NCBI RefSeq assembly: GCF_000478605.2 | Contig: NZ_ASHX02000001.1 | Span: forward strand, 3,945,895 to 4,009,894 | Direction: 5' to 3' | DNA: 64,000 nucleotides | Source: Streptomyces thermolilacinus SPC6 | GTDB taxonomy: Bacteria > Actinomycetota > Actinomycetes > Streptomycetales > Streptomycetaceae | Shown here: piece by piece, positions 25,230-33,547 of the stretch | How positions within the stretch are numbered: the first letter of the stretch is position 1 | Layout of the letters: each line of letters opens with the position of its first letter | Program-made: the position numbers and the translations under genes | Notes under the pieces: model-generated | The model's database searches: none | What the model was told of the DNA's origin: nothing | What the model saw: only the letters and a program-made list of their open reading frames with translations

Positions 25230-25616
25230 CCCGGAACCGTCCGGGAATTCGACGTACCGGATCTGCCCCCGCCAGTACGTGACCTCCACGGGCCGTCCCG
25301 GGCGGGCCGACGGGTTCTCCTCAAGGCCGCCGCGGAGCCGCGTACGGCTCGCCGTACCGTCCGCCTCCGTGAGGTGCAGCCAGTACCGGGGCGTCCTGAC
25401 CGCGTCCTTCACCGGCTCGGCCGCCCTGATCCGTGCCTCCGCGGTCCGCAGGCACTCCCCGTCCCGGCTGCCCGGGGCGCGCATGGACGCGGTCTCGAAG
25501 GCCAGCCTCTCGCCGTGGGCCTCCCGCACCGGGAACACGAAGGTCACCACGGCATTCCGCGATGTCGACGGCGGCGGGAAGTACGGGCGTTCCCGCCATG
25601 TCCGCACCCCGCTCAC
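25230..25616 (-). pseudogene. Remnant of a membrane-associated hypothetical protein
   Basis: About 129 codons read sensibly from GTG 25616. The translation includes DGECLRTAEARIRAAEPVKDAVRTPRYWLHLTEADG and PGRPVEVTYWRGQIRYVEFPDGS, the extracytoplasmic half of a Streptomyces membrane-protein type I remember. After FPDGSG the frame becomes pure antisense of the plus-strand gene 24831 and stays open into hutI (24762). The expected C-terminal half is missing. Convergent truncation of both genes suggests one deletion. Confidence 0.5.
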
Positions 25617-25743
25617 TGCCGTGACCTGGCAACCTCCTTCCTCCTCTGTGACGCGGGTCACCCGGGCCCACCGCTCATTCCGGCGGCCGCCCGGGGTCAG
25701 CCCTCCCGACAGCGGCAGCAGCCACGGCAGGAAGGAACCGGAG

Positions 25744-25956
25744 ATGACCCAGCAGGCGCAGGTGAAGGGGCCCGCGAGCTACTTCCCGTCGATCGAGAAG
25801 AAGTACGGGCGGCCGGTCGCGGAGTGGAAGGACCTCATCCGCACCTCCCCGCTCACCCGGCACATGGAGCTGGTCGCCTGGCTCAAGAGCGAGCACGGCC
25901 TCGGCCACGGTCACGCCAACGCCCTCGTCGCCGACACCCTCGCCGAGCCCGCCTGA
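25744..25956 (+). CDS. DUF4287 domain protein
   Basis: 70 residues from ATG 25744. The whole protein is a DUF4287 domain: GPASYFPSIEKKYGRPVAEWKDLI, then HMELVAWLKSEHGLGHGHANALVADTL. Such small proteins occur widely in actinobacteria and alpha-proteobacteria, alone or fused to DUF5655. The function is unknown; the fold is a short helical bundle ending in an HTH-like pair. Convergent with the methyltransferase at 25973. Confidence 0.85.
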   Translation: MTQQAQVKGPASYFPSIEKKYGRPVAEWKDLIRTSPLTRHMELVAWLKSEHGLGHGHANALVADTLAEPA

Positions 25957-25972
25957 CCGCGCCCAGCCCTCC

Positions 25973-26884
25973 TCAGCGGGGCGGCAGGGACGCGTGGGCC
26001 ACGTGGACGCGCATCGCGCACGGCACGCGGCCGTCCGGCCCGGCGAGCGGTGCGGCCTCGGCGAGGAACGCCTCGCGCAGCGCGGCGGCGTCCGGCCCGG
26101 GCAGCGGCGCCAGGTCGTACAGGCCCGACACGGTGGCCCACACCTCGTCGGCCGTCCCGTCGAGCCGCAGCGGTACGGTCTCCCAGCCGACCGCCCCGAA
26201 ACCGGCGTCCCGCAGCAGCGCGCCGAGCCCCTCGCGGGTACGGGTCCTGGCGTCGCCCAGCCTCGGTGCGCGCCGCTCGGCGGGCAGGGCCTCCACGGCC
26301 TCCCGCAGCAGCGGCAGGAACCGCTCGTACGCGTCACCGCCCCCGGAGACCGCCCCGCCGCCCACCACGCAGGCGAACGTTCCGCCCGGGACGAGGACGC
26401 GGGCCACCTCGGCGGCGACCAGCTCCACATCGCCCATCAGCATCAGCGCCATGTGCGACACGCACGCGTCGAACGAGCCGTCCGCGAACGGCAGCCGCTG
26501 CCCGCGCCCCTGCGCCAGGACCGTCCCCGCGGGCACCCCGGCCCGCCCCCGCGCCACCGCCAGCGCCTCGGCCGACAGGTCCACCCCCGCCAGCACGCGC
26601 CCCGGGGCCCCCGCCGACACGCGCCCCGGCGCGCCGACGCGCGAGCCGCCCCCTGACGGCGTCCGCCCGGTGTGCCCGCCGTCGGCCGCCAGCCGCTCCA
26701 GCAGCACCCCGTCACCGCAGCCCAGGTCCAGGACAGAGCGCGCACCCCGGACCAGGTCGCGGAGCATCGTGTAGCTGGACCGCCCGTCGGGCCCGGCGCC
26801 TCTGGACAGGGTCTCGCCGGTGACGCCGGGGCGCCGGGCGTGGAACCGGCGCAGGAACCGCTCCTGCCGCATCGTCGTCGTCAT
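25973..26884 (-). CDS. Class I SAM-dependent methyltransferase
   Basis: 303 residues from ATG 26882-26884. Motif I VLDLGCGDGVLLERLA is followed by an unusual glycine/arginine-rich insert of about 30 residues (GHTGRTPSGGGSRVGAPGRVSAGAPGRV). Motif II VLAGVDLSAEALAVAR, motif III GRGQRLPFADGSFDACVSHMALMLM and LVPGGTFACVVGGG follow. UbiE/Methyltransf_11 type. The C-terminal half is helical. Substrate unknown. It is separated from the sigma factor gene by a terminator. Confidence 0.88.
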   Translation of the reverse strand: MTTTMRQERFLRRFHARRPGVTGETLSRGAGPDGRSSYTMLRDLVRGARSVLDLGCGDGVLLERLAADGGHTGRTPSGGGSRVGAPGRVSAGAPGRVLAGVDLSAEALAVARGRAGVPAGTVLAQGRGQRLPFADGSFDACVSHMALMLMGDVELVAAEVARVLVPGGTFACVVGGGAVSGGGDAYERFLPLLREAVEALPAERRAPRLGDARTRTREGLGALLRDAGFGAVGWETVPLRLDGTADEVWATVSGLYDLAPLPGPDAAALREAFLAEAAPLAGPDGRVPCAMRVHVAHASLPPR

Positions 26885-26944
26885 GGCCCCCCACCCAACC
26901 AGGGCCCGCGCCCCCGCCCGGCAGGATCGCGCCAGTAACGCGCG

Positions 26945-26997
26945 CCTACGCCCGAGGGCCCGCTCTCCTCAAAAGGGGGCGGGTCCTCGGGCGTAGG
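26945..26997. terminator. Terminator after the sigma factor gene
   Basis: CCTACGCCCGAGG (26945-26957) pairs with CCTCGGGCGTAGG (26985-26997). The stem extends inward by a G-U and four GC pairs, giving about 18 bp around a 16-nt loop. It lies 30 nt past the stop of the minus-strand sigma factor gene. Confidence 0.75.
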
Positions 26998-27025
26998 GGC
27001 ACGGCGGGTGCAGTGAGAGGGAAGC

Positions 27026-27916
27026 TCACTCCTCCAGGGTGAGGCCCTTGCGGAGCTTCGTCAGCGTGCGCGACAGCAGCCGCGACACGTGCATCTGCGA
27101 GATGTTCAGCTCCTCGCCGATCTGCGACTGCGTGAGCCCCGCGACGAACCGGAGCGAAAGGATCTTGCGGTCCCGCGCGGGCAGCGACGCGATCAGCGGC
27201 TTCAGGGACTCGATGTACTCGATCCCCTCCAGGCCGTGGTCCTCGTAGCCGATCCGGTCCGCTAGGGCGCCCTCGGTGTCGTCCTCCTCGGGCTGGGCGT
27301 CCAGGGAGCTGGCGGTGTAGGCGTTGCTCGCCGCCATGCCCTCGACGACCTCGTCGTTGCTGATGCCGAGCCGGTCCGCCAGCTCCGCGACGGTCGGGGA
27401 GCGGTCCAGCTCCTGCGCCAGCTCGTCACCGGCCTTCGCCAGCTCCAGGCGCAACTCCTGGAGGCGCCGGGGAACCCGTACGGACCAGGACGTGTCGCGG
27501 AAGAAGCGCTTGATCTCGCCGATGATCGTCGGCATCGCGAAGGTCGGGAACTCGACCTCGCGGCTCAGCTCGAAGCGGTCGATCGCCTTGATCAGGCCGA
27601 TGGTGCCGACCTGGATGATGTCCTCCATCGGCTCGCTGCGCGTGCGGAACCGGGAGGCGGCGAACTTGACCAGGGCGAGGTTCAGCTCGACCAGGGTGTT
27701 GCGGACGTACGCGTACTCGTGGGTGCCCTCTTCGAGGGCTTCGAGCCGCGCGAACAGCGTCTTGGACAGCGCGCGCGCGTCCACCGCCCCCACCTCGTCG
27801 TACGGAGGGATCTCGGGGAGGTCGGGGAGGTCCGGGAAACCGGACCGATCGAAGGGGTGGGGGGATGTTGCCGACGCCGCGTCGTGGGTACGCGTCTCGT
27901 CGAGCCGGGGTGACAT
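27026..27916 (-). CDS. sigI: RNA polymerase sigma factor, SigB/SigF family
   Basis: 296 residues from ATG 27914-27916, set by GGAGG about 6 nt upstream; an open frame runs on to 28330. Regions: 1.2/2.1 around LVELNLALVKFAASRF, 2.2-2.4 DIIQVGTIGLIKAIDRFELSREVEFPTFAMPTIIGEIKRFFRDTSWSVRVPRRLQE, region 3 SPTVAELADRLGISNDEVVEG, and region 4 with the HTH LTQSQIGEELNISQMHVSRLLSRTL. This is the general-stress/sporulation class controlled by partner switching. The antagonist and kinase genes are immediately divergent. The sigma/STAS/HATPase trio resembles the sigI locus of S. coelicolor as I recall it, so the symbol is tentative. Confidence 0.85.
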   Translation of the reverse strand: MSPRLDETRTHDAASATSPHPFDRSGFPDLPDLPEIPPYDEVGAVDARALSKTLFARLEALEEGTHEYAYVRNTLVELNLALVKFAASRFRTRSEPMEDIIQVGTIGLIKAIDRFELSREVEFPTFAMPTIIGEIKRFFRDTSWSVRVPRRLQELRLELAKAGDELAQELDRSPTVAELADRLGISNDEVVEGMAASNAYTASSLDAQPEEDDTEGALADRIGYEDHGLEGIEYIESLKPLIASLPARDRKILSLRFVAGLTQSQIGEELNISQMHVSRLLSRTLTKLRKGLTLEE

Positions 27917-28167
27917 GGTGTCCTCCATCGTTCTCGGCATATGGCCGCCGATGCCCATACGTCGGATTGCGGTGTGCGGCGCCTCCAAAGCCGGCCGTGT
28001 CGGGGGTTGCCCTACTAGCCCTATCGGGTTCGCCCATGCCGGTGCAAGTGGCCGATGCGATTGCCGTTTTTCCTGTATATACCCTTTGCGGTGACCTCCG
28101 GCTACCCGCCGGGGCGGATTCGTCGTAGGGTTCTCCCGACCCAACGGCATCGGCGAAGAGGGGCGGA

Positions 28168-28536
28168 ATGGGCCGCGAGACAGTCGGCAGCGCGAACCAG
28201 GGCCGACTTCACGTCGGGGTCCGGACGGAAGGTTCGAGCGAGGTCCTGACCCCGGTGGGTGAGCTCGATCACCACACCGCGGAGCTGCTGCGCGAACCCC
28301 TGGAGGCCGCGGTCGCCCAGGGCCGGACACGGCTGGTGGTCGACTGCTCGCAGCTGGAGTTCTGCGACTCGACCGGGCTGAACGTGCTCCTCGGCGCGCG
28401 ACTGAAGGCCGAGGCGGCCGGCGGGGTGGTGCACCTGGCCGCGATGCGGCCCGCCGTCGCCCGTGTGTTCGAGATCACGGGAGCCGGTGTGGTCTTCGAG
28501 ATCCACGACTCCCTGGACGCCGCCCTTGGGCGGTAG
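28168..28536 (+). CDS. Anti-sigma factor antagonist (STAS domain)
   Basis: 122 residues, one STAS domain: EVLTPVGELDHHTAELLREPLEAAV, RLVVDCSQLEFCDSTGLNVLLGA, VHLAAMRPAVARVFEITGAG. Ser68 in CDSTG is the site that anti-sigma kinases phosphorylate; unphosphorylated protein would sequester the anti-sigma factor and free the sigma factor. It is divergent from the SigB-type sigma gene (27026-27916) and upstream of the HATPase gene. The ORF starts with ATG 28168. Confidence 0.93.
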   Translation: MGRETVGSANQGRLHVGVRTEGSSEVLTPVGELDHHTAELLREPLEAAVAQGRTRLVVDCSQLEFCDSTGLNVLLGARLKAEAAGGVVHLAAMRPAVARVFEITGAGVVFEIHDSLDAALGR

Positions 28537-28722
28537 CCCGGCGGGCGGCGGCGAGTACACGCCGCGGGCCCTGCGGGGCCGATCTGAGGGGTGTCGCCCG
28601 GGGACGGGCGGGCAGAAGAAGCCAGAAGACCCCCACGGTGGGCCGCGAAGAGTCCACACTCTTGGTAAACGATGTGACGTCGAGCAAATGACGACCTGGT
28701 GAATCGGTGAGGTGACGCGCTG

Positions 28723-29343
28723 ATGGGTGCCACCCAGCAGCAACCGCCGAGCGGCCTCGGCCCCGAGCCGGACCGCCCCGGCACCCCCTCGGCACAGCGC
28801 GTGGCACCCTCCGGCGCGTCCGACCGGCGCGGCCCGCACGAGCGGGATACGCGGGAGCGCGGCCCGCACGAGCGGGAGCACGGGCCCCGGGAGGACGGCG
28901 AGCAGGGGAACGGCGAGCAGGAGCGCGGCCCGCACCGCGAGACGCGCCGGCTCACGCTGGATGGCGCGAGCGGGGGCGTACCCCTCGCCCGCGACTTCAC
29001 GCGCCAGGCGCTCTACGACTGGGGATGGCTCCCCGCCGCCACCGCGGACCGCCGCGCCGCCGCCGAGGACGTCCTGCTGGTCGTCTCCGAGCTGGTCACC
29101 AACGCCTGTCTGCACGCCGAGGGCCCCGAGGAGCTGCGGGTCTCCCTGCACGCCAAGGTCCTGCGCCTGGAGGTCGAGGACCGGGGCGCCGGACAGCCAG
29201 CGCCCCGCACCCCCCACCGCGCCGGGCGGCCCGGCGGCCACGGCATGTTCATCGTGCAGCGGCTCTGCCTCGACTGGGGCGTCACCAGGGCCGCTGAGGC
29301 GGCGGGGAAGACCGTCTGGGCGGAGCTGGCCGCGCCCGCGTGA
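28723..29343 (+). CDS. Anti-sigma factor serine kinase (HATPase_c, RsbW-like)
   Basis: 206 residues from ATG 28723 with GAGGTGA upstream. The C-terminal ~120 residues are a GHKL ATPase: N box EDVLLVVSELVTNACLHA, G1 EVEDRGAGQP, G2 GRPGGHGMFIVQRLCLDWG. Such proteins bind and inhibit a SigB-type sigma factor and phosphorylate the STAS antagonist. The N-terminal ~75 residues are charged and repetitive (RGPHERD, RGPHERE, ERGPHRE), unlike a typical RsbW. Together with 27026-27916 and 28168-28536 it forms a partner-switching module. 186 nt separate it from the STAS gene, so it may have its own promoter. Confidence 0.9.
   Translation: MGATQQQPPSGLGPEPDRPGTPSAQRVAPSGASDRRGPHERDTRERGPHEREHGPREDGEQGNGEQERGPHRETRRLTLDGASGGVPLARDFTRQALYDWGWLPAATADRRAAAEDVLLVVSELVTNACLHAEGPEELRVSLHAKVLRLEVEDRGAGQPAPRTPHRAGRPGGHGMFIVQRLCLDWGVTRAAEAAGKTVWAELAAPA
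28827..28877 (+). repeat. Two 21-bp direct repeats in the anti-sigma kinase gene
   Basis: Exact 21-bp copies at 28827-28847 and 28857-28877, 9 bp apart, each encoding RGPHER. A weaker third copy of the peptide (RGPHRE) follows near 28923. They expand the N-terminal tail. Confidence 0.85.
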
Positions 29344-29402
29344 ACAGGGTCGGTCGCCGCTGTGTCAGCATCTGCGTAAGCGAGTGACCGGAAACGGTAC
29401 GT

Positions 29403-29442
29403 ATACGAAAGCTTACGAAAGGACGTGTTCTGTAGAACGTCC
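29403..29442. promoter_or_regulatory. Operator-like repeats upstream of the sugar transferase
   Basis: TACGAAA occurs at 29404-29410 and again at 29414-29420. Directly after it comes an inverted repeat, 29421-29442, in which GGAC/GTTC on the left pair with GAAC/GTCC on the right. The area is AT-rich for this genome and about 100 bp before the first exopolysaccharide gene. Confidence 0.4.
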
Positions 29443-29541
29443 GTGTGGCGTAGTGTGCCCTCGCGTGAAGGAATTGTGTGACCCGCCGAACCGACCTGGG
29501 CGGGGCGCACGGTTTTCCAAGCCTGGGGGGGCGTACGAATC

Positions 29542-31065
29542 TTGGGAGACACGGGAACCTATGGGGCTCGCACCACACGTCTGACCACCGTCCGCGACGC
29601 CGGGCGGACCCGGCGTCGCGCCCCGGCGGGCCGCCGCGCCAAACCGCGCTGGTACCTGCCGGCCGTCCTCGGCACCGACGCCGTCGTCACCGCCGTGTCC
29701 GTCGCCCTGGTCCTCGACCGGGCCCATCAGCCGCACCCGCTGCGGACCGCCGCCGTCGCCACGGTGGCCTGGATCTCCGTACGGGCGCTGCGGCACCGCT
29801 ACCGCACCGGCGACCTCGGCGAGTCGCGCGGGGCGATGCCCGTCCTGCACGACTGGCTGATCCTCGTGGCCTCGCTCGCCGTCCTCGGCGTAGCCACCGC
29901 CCGCACCCCGCAGCCGTACCCGGCGCTCGCCGCGCTGCTGCCGTGCCTGGTCGCGGCCGTCGTGTGCCACCGCAGGCTGCACCGCCACCTCACCGCAGCC
30001 CGGCGCGCCGCCGAAGCCGTGGACCGGGTCCTCGTCGTCGGCGAGCCGGGCGTCCTGGAGGCCGCCGTCCATCGCCTGGCGTCGCGCACGGACCACCCGT
30101 ACGCCGTCGTCGGCACCGTCGTCGCCGTGGACGATCCCCTCGCCGGAGTCCCTGGCGCCCTGGCGGAGGGCGCCCTCGCGGCCGCGGCGGCCGGCAGCGA
30201 GCGGCTCGACCCGGGCCTCGACGGCCGCGCCGCGGGGCACCACGTGGTGGAGGCCGCGCGGCGCCACGACGCCGAGCTGGTGCTCCTCGCCCCGGGCGCC
30301 AGCCTCACCGGCGACCGGCTGCGCGAGCTGTGCTGGGTGCTGCACGACGCCGGACTCGAGGTCGCCCTGACGCCAGGCCTGGTGGAGACGTCCGTGAAGC
30401 GGCTGACGGCCGCCTCCGTCGCCGGGCTGACCGTCCTGCGCGTCGAACCGCCGCTCCGCCACGGCGCGCAGGCCGCGCTGAAGTCCACCGTCGACCGATG
30501 CGGCGCCGCCCTCGGGCTGCTGCTCCTCGCGCCGCTGCTGCTCCTGCTCGCCGCGCTCATACGCCTGGACTCACCGGGGCCCGCGCTCTACCGGCAGGTG
30601 CGCGTGGGCCGCGACCAGCGGACGTTCACCATGTGGAAGTTCCGCAGCATGGTCACCGACGCCGACAGCCGCAAGGACGACCTCGCCACGCGCAACGAGT
30701 GCGACGGGCTGATGTTCAAGATGCGCCGCGACCCGCGCGTCACCCGCGTGGGCCGCTTCCTGCGCCGCACCTCCCTGGACGAACTGCCGCAGCTGGTCAA
30801 CGTGGTGCGGGGCGACATGTCCCTGGTGGGCCCGCGCCCGCCGCTGCCCGACGAGGTCGCGGCGTACGACGCGACGGCGCTGCGCCGGCTGCGCGTCAAG
30901 CCCGGCATGACCGGCCTGTGGCAGGTCAGCGGCCGCTCGGACCTGTCCTGGGACGAAACGGTCCAGCTTGATCTCCACTACGTGGACAACTGGTCGTTCA
31001 GCAGCGACCTCGACGTGATGAGCCGTACGCTCCGGGCCGTCGTCGACGGCCGCGGGGCGTACTGA
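29542..31065 (+). CDS. Polyprenyl-phosphate sugar-1-phosphate transferase, exopolysaccharide initiation
   Basis: 507 residues from TTG 29542 (start uncertain; G7 run at 29525-29531 just upstream). WbaP/PssY architecture: N-terminal membrane helices (about 36-150), a CoA-binding-like domain (VDRVLVVGEPGVLEAAVHRL), a re-entrant helix (CGAALGLLLLAPLLLLLAALI) and the catalytic bacterial sugar transferase domain. Key motifs are SPGPALYRQVRVGRDQRTFTMWKFRSM, DELPQLVNVVRGDMSLVGPRPPLPDE and KPGMTGLWQVSGRS. It loads the first sugar phosphate onto undecaprenyl phosphate. First gene of the exopolysaccharide island. Confidence 0.92.
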   Translation: MGDTGTYGARTTRLTTVRDAGRTRRRAPAGRRAKPRWYLPAVLGTDAVVTAVSVALVLDRAHQPHPLRTAAVATVAWISVRALRHRYRTGDLGESRGAMPVLHDWLILVASLAVLGVATARTPQPYPALAALLPCLVAAVVCHRRLHRHLTAARRAAEAVDRVLVVGEPGVLEAAVHRLASRTDHPYAVVGTVVAVDDPLAGVPGALAEGALAAAAAGSERLDPGLDGRAAGHHVVEAARRHDAELVLLAPGASLTGDRLRELCWVLHDAGLEVALTPGLVETSVKRLTAASVAGLTVLRVEPPLRHGAQAALKSTVDRCGAALGLLLLAPLLLLLAALIRLDSPGPALYRQVRVGRDQRTFTMWKFRSMVTDADSRKDDLATRNECDGLMFKMRRDPRVTRVGRFLRRTSLDELPQLVNVVRGDMSLVGPRPPLPDEVAAYDATALRRLRVKPGMTGLWQVSGRSDLSWDETVQLDLHYVDNWSFSSDLDVMSRTLRAVVDGRGAY

Positions 31066-31078
31066 TGGCGCCCGACCC

Positions 31079-31110
31079 GGCGCGCCCCGCCCGGCCGGGC
31101 CGGGCGCGCC
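31079..31110. terminator. GC-rich hairpin between convergent genes
   Basis: GGCGCGCCC (31079-31087) pairs with GGGCGCGCC (31102-31110). The 14-nt loop is itself GC-rich and self-complementary. It lies between the stops of the sugar transferase (plus) and GDP-fucose synthase (minus). Confidence 0.6.
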
Positions 31111-31118
31111 CCCGGTGC

Positions 31119-32147
31119 CTACGCGTCGGCCGTGCGGGCCGGTTCCGTGCCGCCGTGGGCCAGCCACCACGCGTACGTCGCGGCGATGCCGTCCCGCAGC
31201 GGGACGCGGGGCTTCCAGCCGAGCCCGGTCAGCCGGGAGACGTCCAGCAGCTTGCGGGGTGTGCCGTCGGGCTTGGACGTGTCCCAGGCGATCCGGCCGG
31301 TGAAGCCGGTCACCTCCGCGACCGTCTCGGCCAGTTCACGGATCGTCAGGTCCTGCCCGCAGCCCACGTTGACCGGCGCGTCCCCGTCGTACGAGGCGAG
31401 CAGCGTCGCGCAGGCGTCGGCGAGGTCGTCCACGTGCAGGAACTCGCGGCGCGGGGTGCCCGAGCCCCACAGGGTCACCTCGTCGCGGCCGGCCTCGCGC
31501 GCCTCGTGGAAGCGGCGCACCAGGGCGGGCAGGACGTGCGAGGTCTCCAGGTCGAAGTTGTCGCCGGGCCCGTACAGGTTCGTCGGCATCGCGGAGATGT
31601 ACTGGGCGCCGAACTGCCGCCGGTACGACTGGACCTGGCAGATCCCGGCGATCTTCGCGAGGGCGTACGGCTCGTTGGTGGGCTCCAGCGGGCCGGTCAG
31701 CAGCGCGTCCTCGCGGATGGGCTGCGGGGCGTGCTTGGGGTAGATGCACGACGAGCCGAGGAACAGCAGGCGCGGCACACCGGCGGCGTGGGCGCCCGCG
31801 ATGACGCTGAGCTGGATGCGCAGGTTGTCCTCCAGGAACGGCACCGGCTGCGTGCTGTTCGCGAGGATTCCGCCGACCTTCGCGGCGGCCAGGACGACGG
31901 CGTCCGGGCGTACGTCCGCGAGGAACGCGCCGGTCGCGGCGGCGTCGCGCAGGTCGAGCGTGCCACGGTCGCGGGTGATCACCTCATGGCCGTCGGCGGT
32001 CAGCCTGCGGATCATCGCGGATCCCACGAGTCCGCGGTGGCCCGCGACGAATATCCGGGCCCGCGACGGCAGGTACGACGGCGACGGCGACGGGGCGGAG
32101 GACGACGACGGGGCGGAGGGCGGCGGTGCCGCCTGCGAGTCGGTCAT
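31119..32147 (-). CDS. fcl: GDP-L-fucose synthase
   Basis: 342 residues from ATG 32145-32147, with a Ser/Pro/Ala-rich N-terminal tail; ATG 32159 is also possible. Extended SDR: NADP-binding FVAGHRGLVGSAMIRRL, then AAAKVGGILAN, catalytic Ser in GSSCIYPKHAPQPI and Tyr-Lys in NEPYALAKIAG. MPTNLYGPGDNFD and the C-terminal LDVSRLTGLGWKPRVPLRDGI follow. It epimerises and reduces GDP-4-keto-6-deoxymannose to GDP-fucose. Divergent from gmd, which makes its substrate. Confidence 0.95.
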   Translation of the reverse strand: MTDSQAAPPPSAPSSSSAPSPSPSYLPSRARIFVAGHRGLVGSAMIRRLTADGHEVITRDRGTLDLRDAAATGAFLADVRPDAVVLAAAKVGGILANSTQPVPFLEDNLRIQLSVIAGAHAAGVPRLLFLGSSCIYPKHAPQPIREDALLTGPLEPTNEPYALAKIAGICQVQSYRRQFGAQYISAMPTNLYGPGDNFDLETSHVLPALVRRFHEAREAGRDEVTLWGSGTPRREFLHVDDLADACATLLASYDGDAPVNVGCGQDLTIRELAETVAEVTGFTGRIAWDTSKPDGTPRKLLDVSRLTGLGWKPRVPLRDGIAATYAWWLAHGGTEPARTADA

Positions 32148-32269
32148 GGGCCGGATCATGCCAGGAGCGGCGGCGCGACCCGCGCCCGTCGCCCGGATTC
32201 GCGTATACAGGCCAAGAGGACAACGGGGACGGGGCCGGTGCGCGGCTCCTCCGGGAGGGGATGCCACGC

Positions 32270-33283
32270 ATGAGCAGGACCGCACTGATCACGGGGGTCA
32301 CCGGGCAGGACGGCTCGTACCTGTCGGAGCTGCTGCTGTCGAAGGGGTACACGGTCCACGGCCTGGTGCGCCGCTCGTCCAGCTTCAACACGGAGCGGAT
32401 CGACCACATCTACCAGGGCCCCCAGGAGTCCGGCCGGTCGTTCGTGCTGCACCACGCCGACTTGTCCGACGGGGTGGCGCTGGTGAACCTGCTGCGCGGG
32501 ATACGGCCGGACGAGGTGTACAACCTGGGCGCCCAGTCCCATGTCAGGGTCTCCTTCGACGCGCCGCTGTACACCGGGGACGTCACCGGGCTCGGGGCGC
32601 TGCGGCTGCTGGAGGCCGTACGGGCGTCGGGCATCGAGACGCGCGTCTACCAGGCGTCGTCGTCGGAGATGTTCGGCGCGACCCCGCCCCCGCAGAACGA
32701 GCGGACCCCGTTCCACCCGCGCAGCCCGTACGGCGTCGCCAAGGTGTACGGCTACTGGGCGACGGTCAACTACCGGGAGGCGTACGGGATGTACGCCGTG
32801 AACGGCATCCTGTTCAACCACGAGTCGCCGCGCCGCGGCGAGACCTTCGTAACCCGCAAGATCACGCGGGCGGTCGCCCGGATCAAGGCGGGCCTCCAGA
32901 GCGAGCTGTACCTCGGCAACCTGGACGCCGTCCGCGACTGGGGGTACGCCCCCGAGTACGTGGAAGCGATGTGGCGGATGCTCCAGCAGGACGAGCCGAC
33001 GGACTACGTCGTCGCGACGGGCGTCCCGGCGACCGTGCGGCAGTTCCTGGAGACGGCGTTCGGCCACGCGGACCTCGACTGGCGCGAGTACGTCCGGTAC
33101 GACGCCAAGTACGAGCGGCCCAGCGAGGTGGACGCGCTGATCGGCGACGCCAGCAAGGCGGAGGAGCTGCTCGGCTGGAAGCCGGAGGTACGGGTGGACG
33201 AGCTGGCCCGGATCATGGTGGACGCCGACATCCGCCAGGTCCAGGACGAGCTGGCCGGGGTGACCGTCCGCGTGGACCGCTGA
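32270..33283 (+). CDS. gmd: GDP-mannose 4,6-dehydratase
   Basis: 337 residues from ATG 32270; the GGGAGGGG at 32253-32260 is too close to the other in-frame ATG at 32261. SDR with ALITGVTGQDGSYLSELLLSKGY, VRRSSSFNTERIDHIY, NLGAQSHVRVSFD, ASSSEMFGATPPPQNE and active-site YGVAK in SPYGVAKVYGYW. It makes GDP-4-dehydro-6-deoxy-mannose, the substrate of the divergent fcl. Together they supply GDP-L-fucose to the polysaccharide island. Confidence 0.95.
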   Translation: MSRTALITGVTGQDGSYLSELLLSKGYTVHGLVRRSSSFNTERIDHIYQGPQESGRSFVLHHADLSDGVALVNLLRGIRPDEVYNLGAQSHVRVSFDAPLYTGDVTGLGALRLLEAVRASGIETRVYQASSSEMFGATPPPQNERTPFHPRSPYGVAKVYGYWATVNYREAYGMYAVNGILFNHESPRRGETFVTRKITRAVARIKAGLQSELYLGNLDAVRDWGYAPEYVEAMWRMLQQDEPTDYVVATGVPATVRQFLETAFGHADLDWREYVRYDAKYERPSEVDALIGDASKAEELLGWKPEVRVDELARIMVDADIRQVQDELAGVTVRVDR

Positions 33284-33547
33284 GGCGGGCGCGGGGCCGG
33301 CGACGGCTCCGAGGCGGCGCGCGGGACCGCTGACGCGTGCCCGGGCCGGTGGCCGCCGAGTCGCCGTCGCCGGTCCCCGGCGCCGCACCGCCTACCACTC
33401 TCCGTAGTTTTACGCGGAGTTGGCCAGAAATGGCCCAAGGGCCGCTACTGTACGGCTCATTCACACGTTTGGGCGACTGACCACGCGCCCGGCGGCACCG
33501 CGCCGGACGAGCGCTCACGGCGTCAAGACGTCCGTCTTGGGGGGTAC

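Noticed and set aside
24831..26774. A 647-codon open frame spanning the hypothetical gene and the methyltransferase region
   Set aside because: Beyond about residue 125 the translation is low-complexity Pro/Arg/Ala antisense of other genes. High GC content makes long chance frames common.
29525..29531. G-quadruplex element
   Set aside because: A single G-run cannot form an intramolecular quadruplex; neighbouring runs are too few and not regularly spaced.
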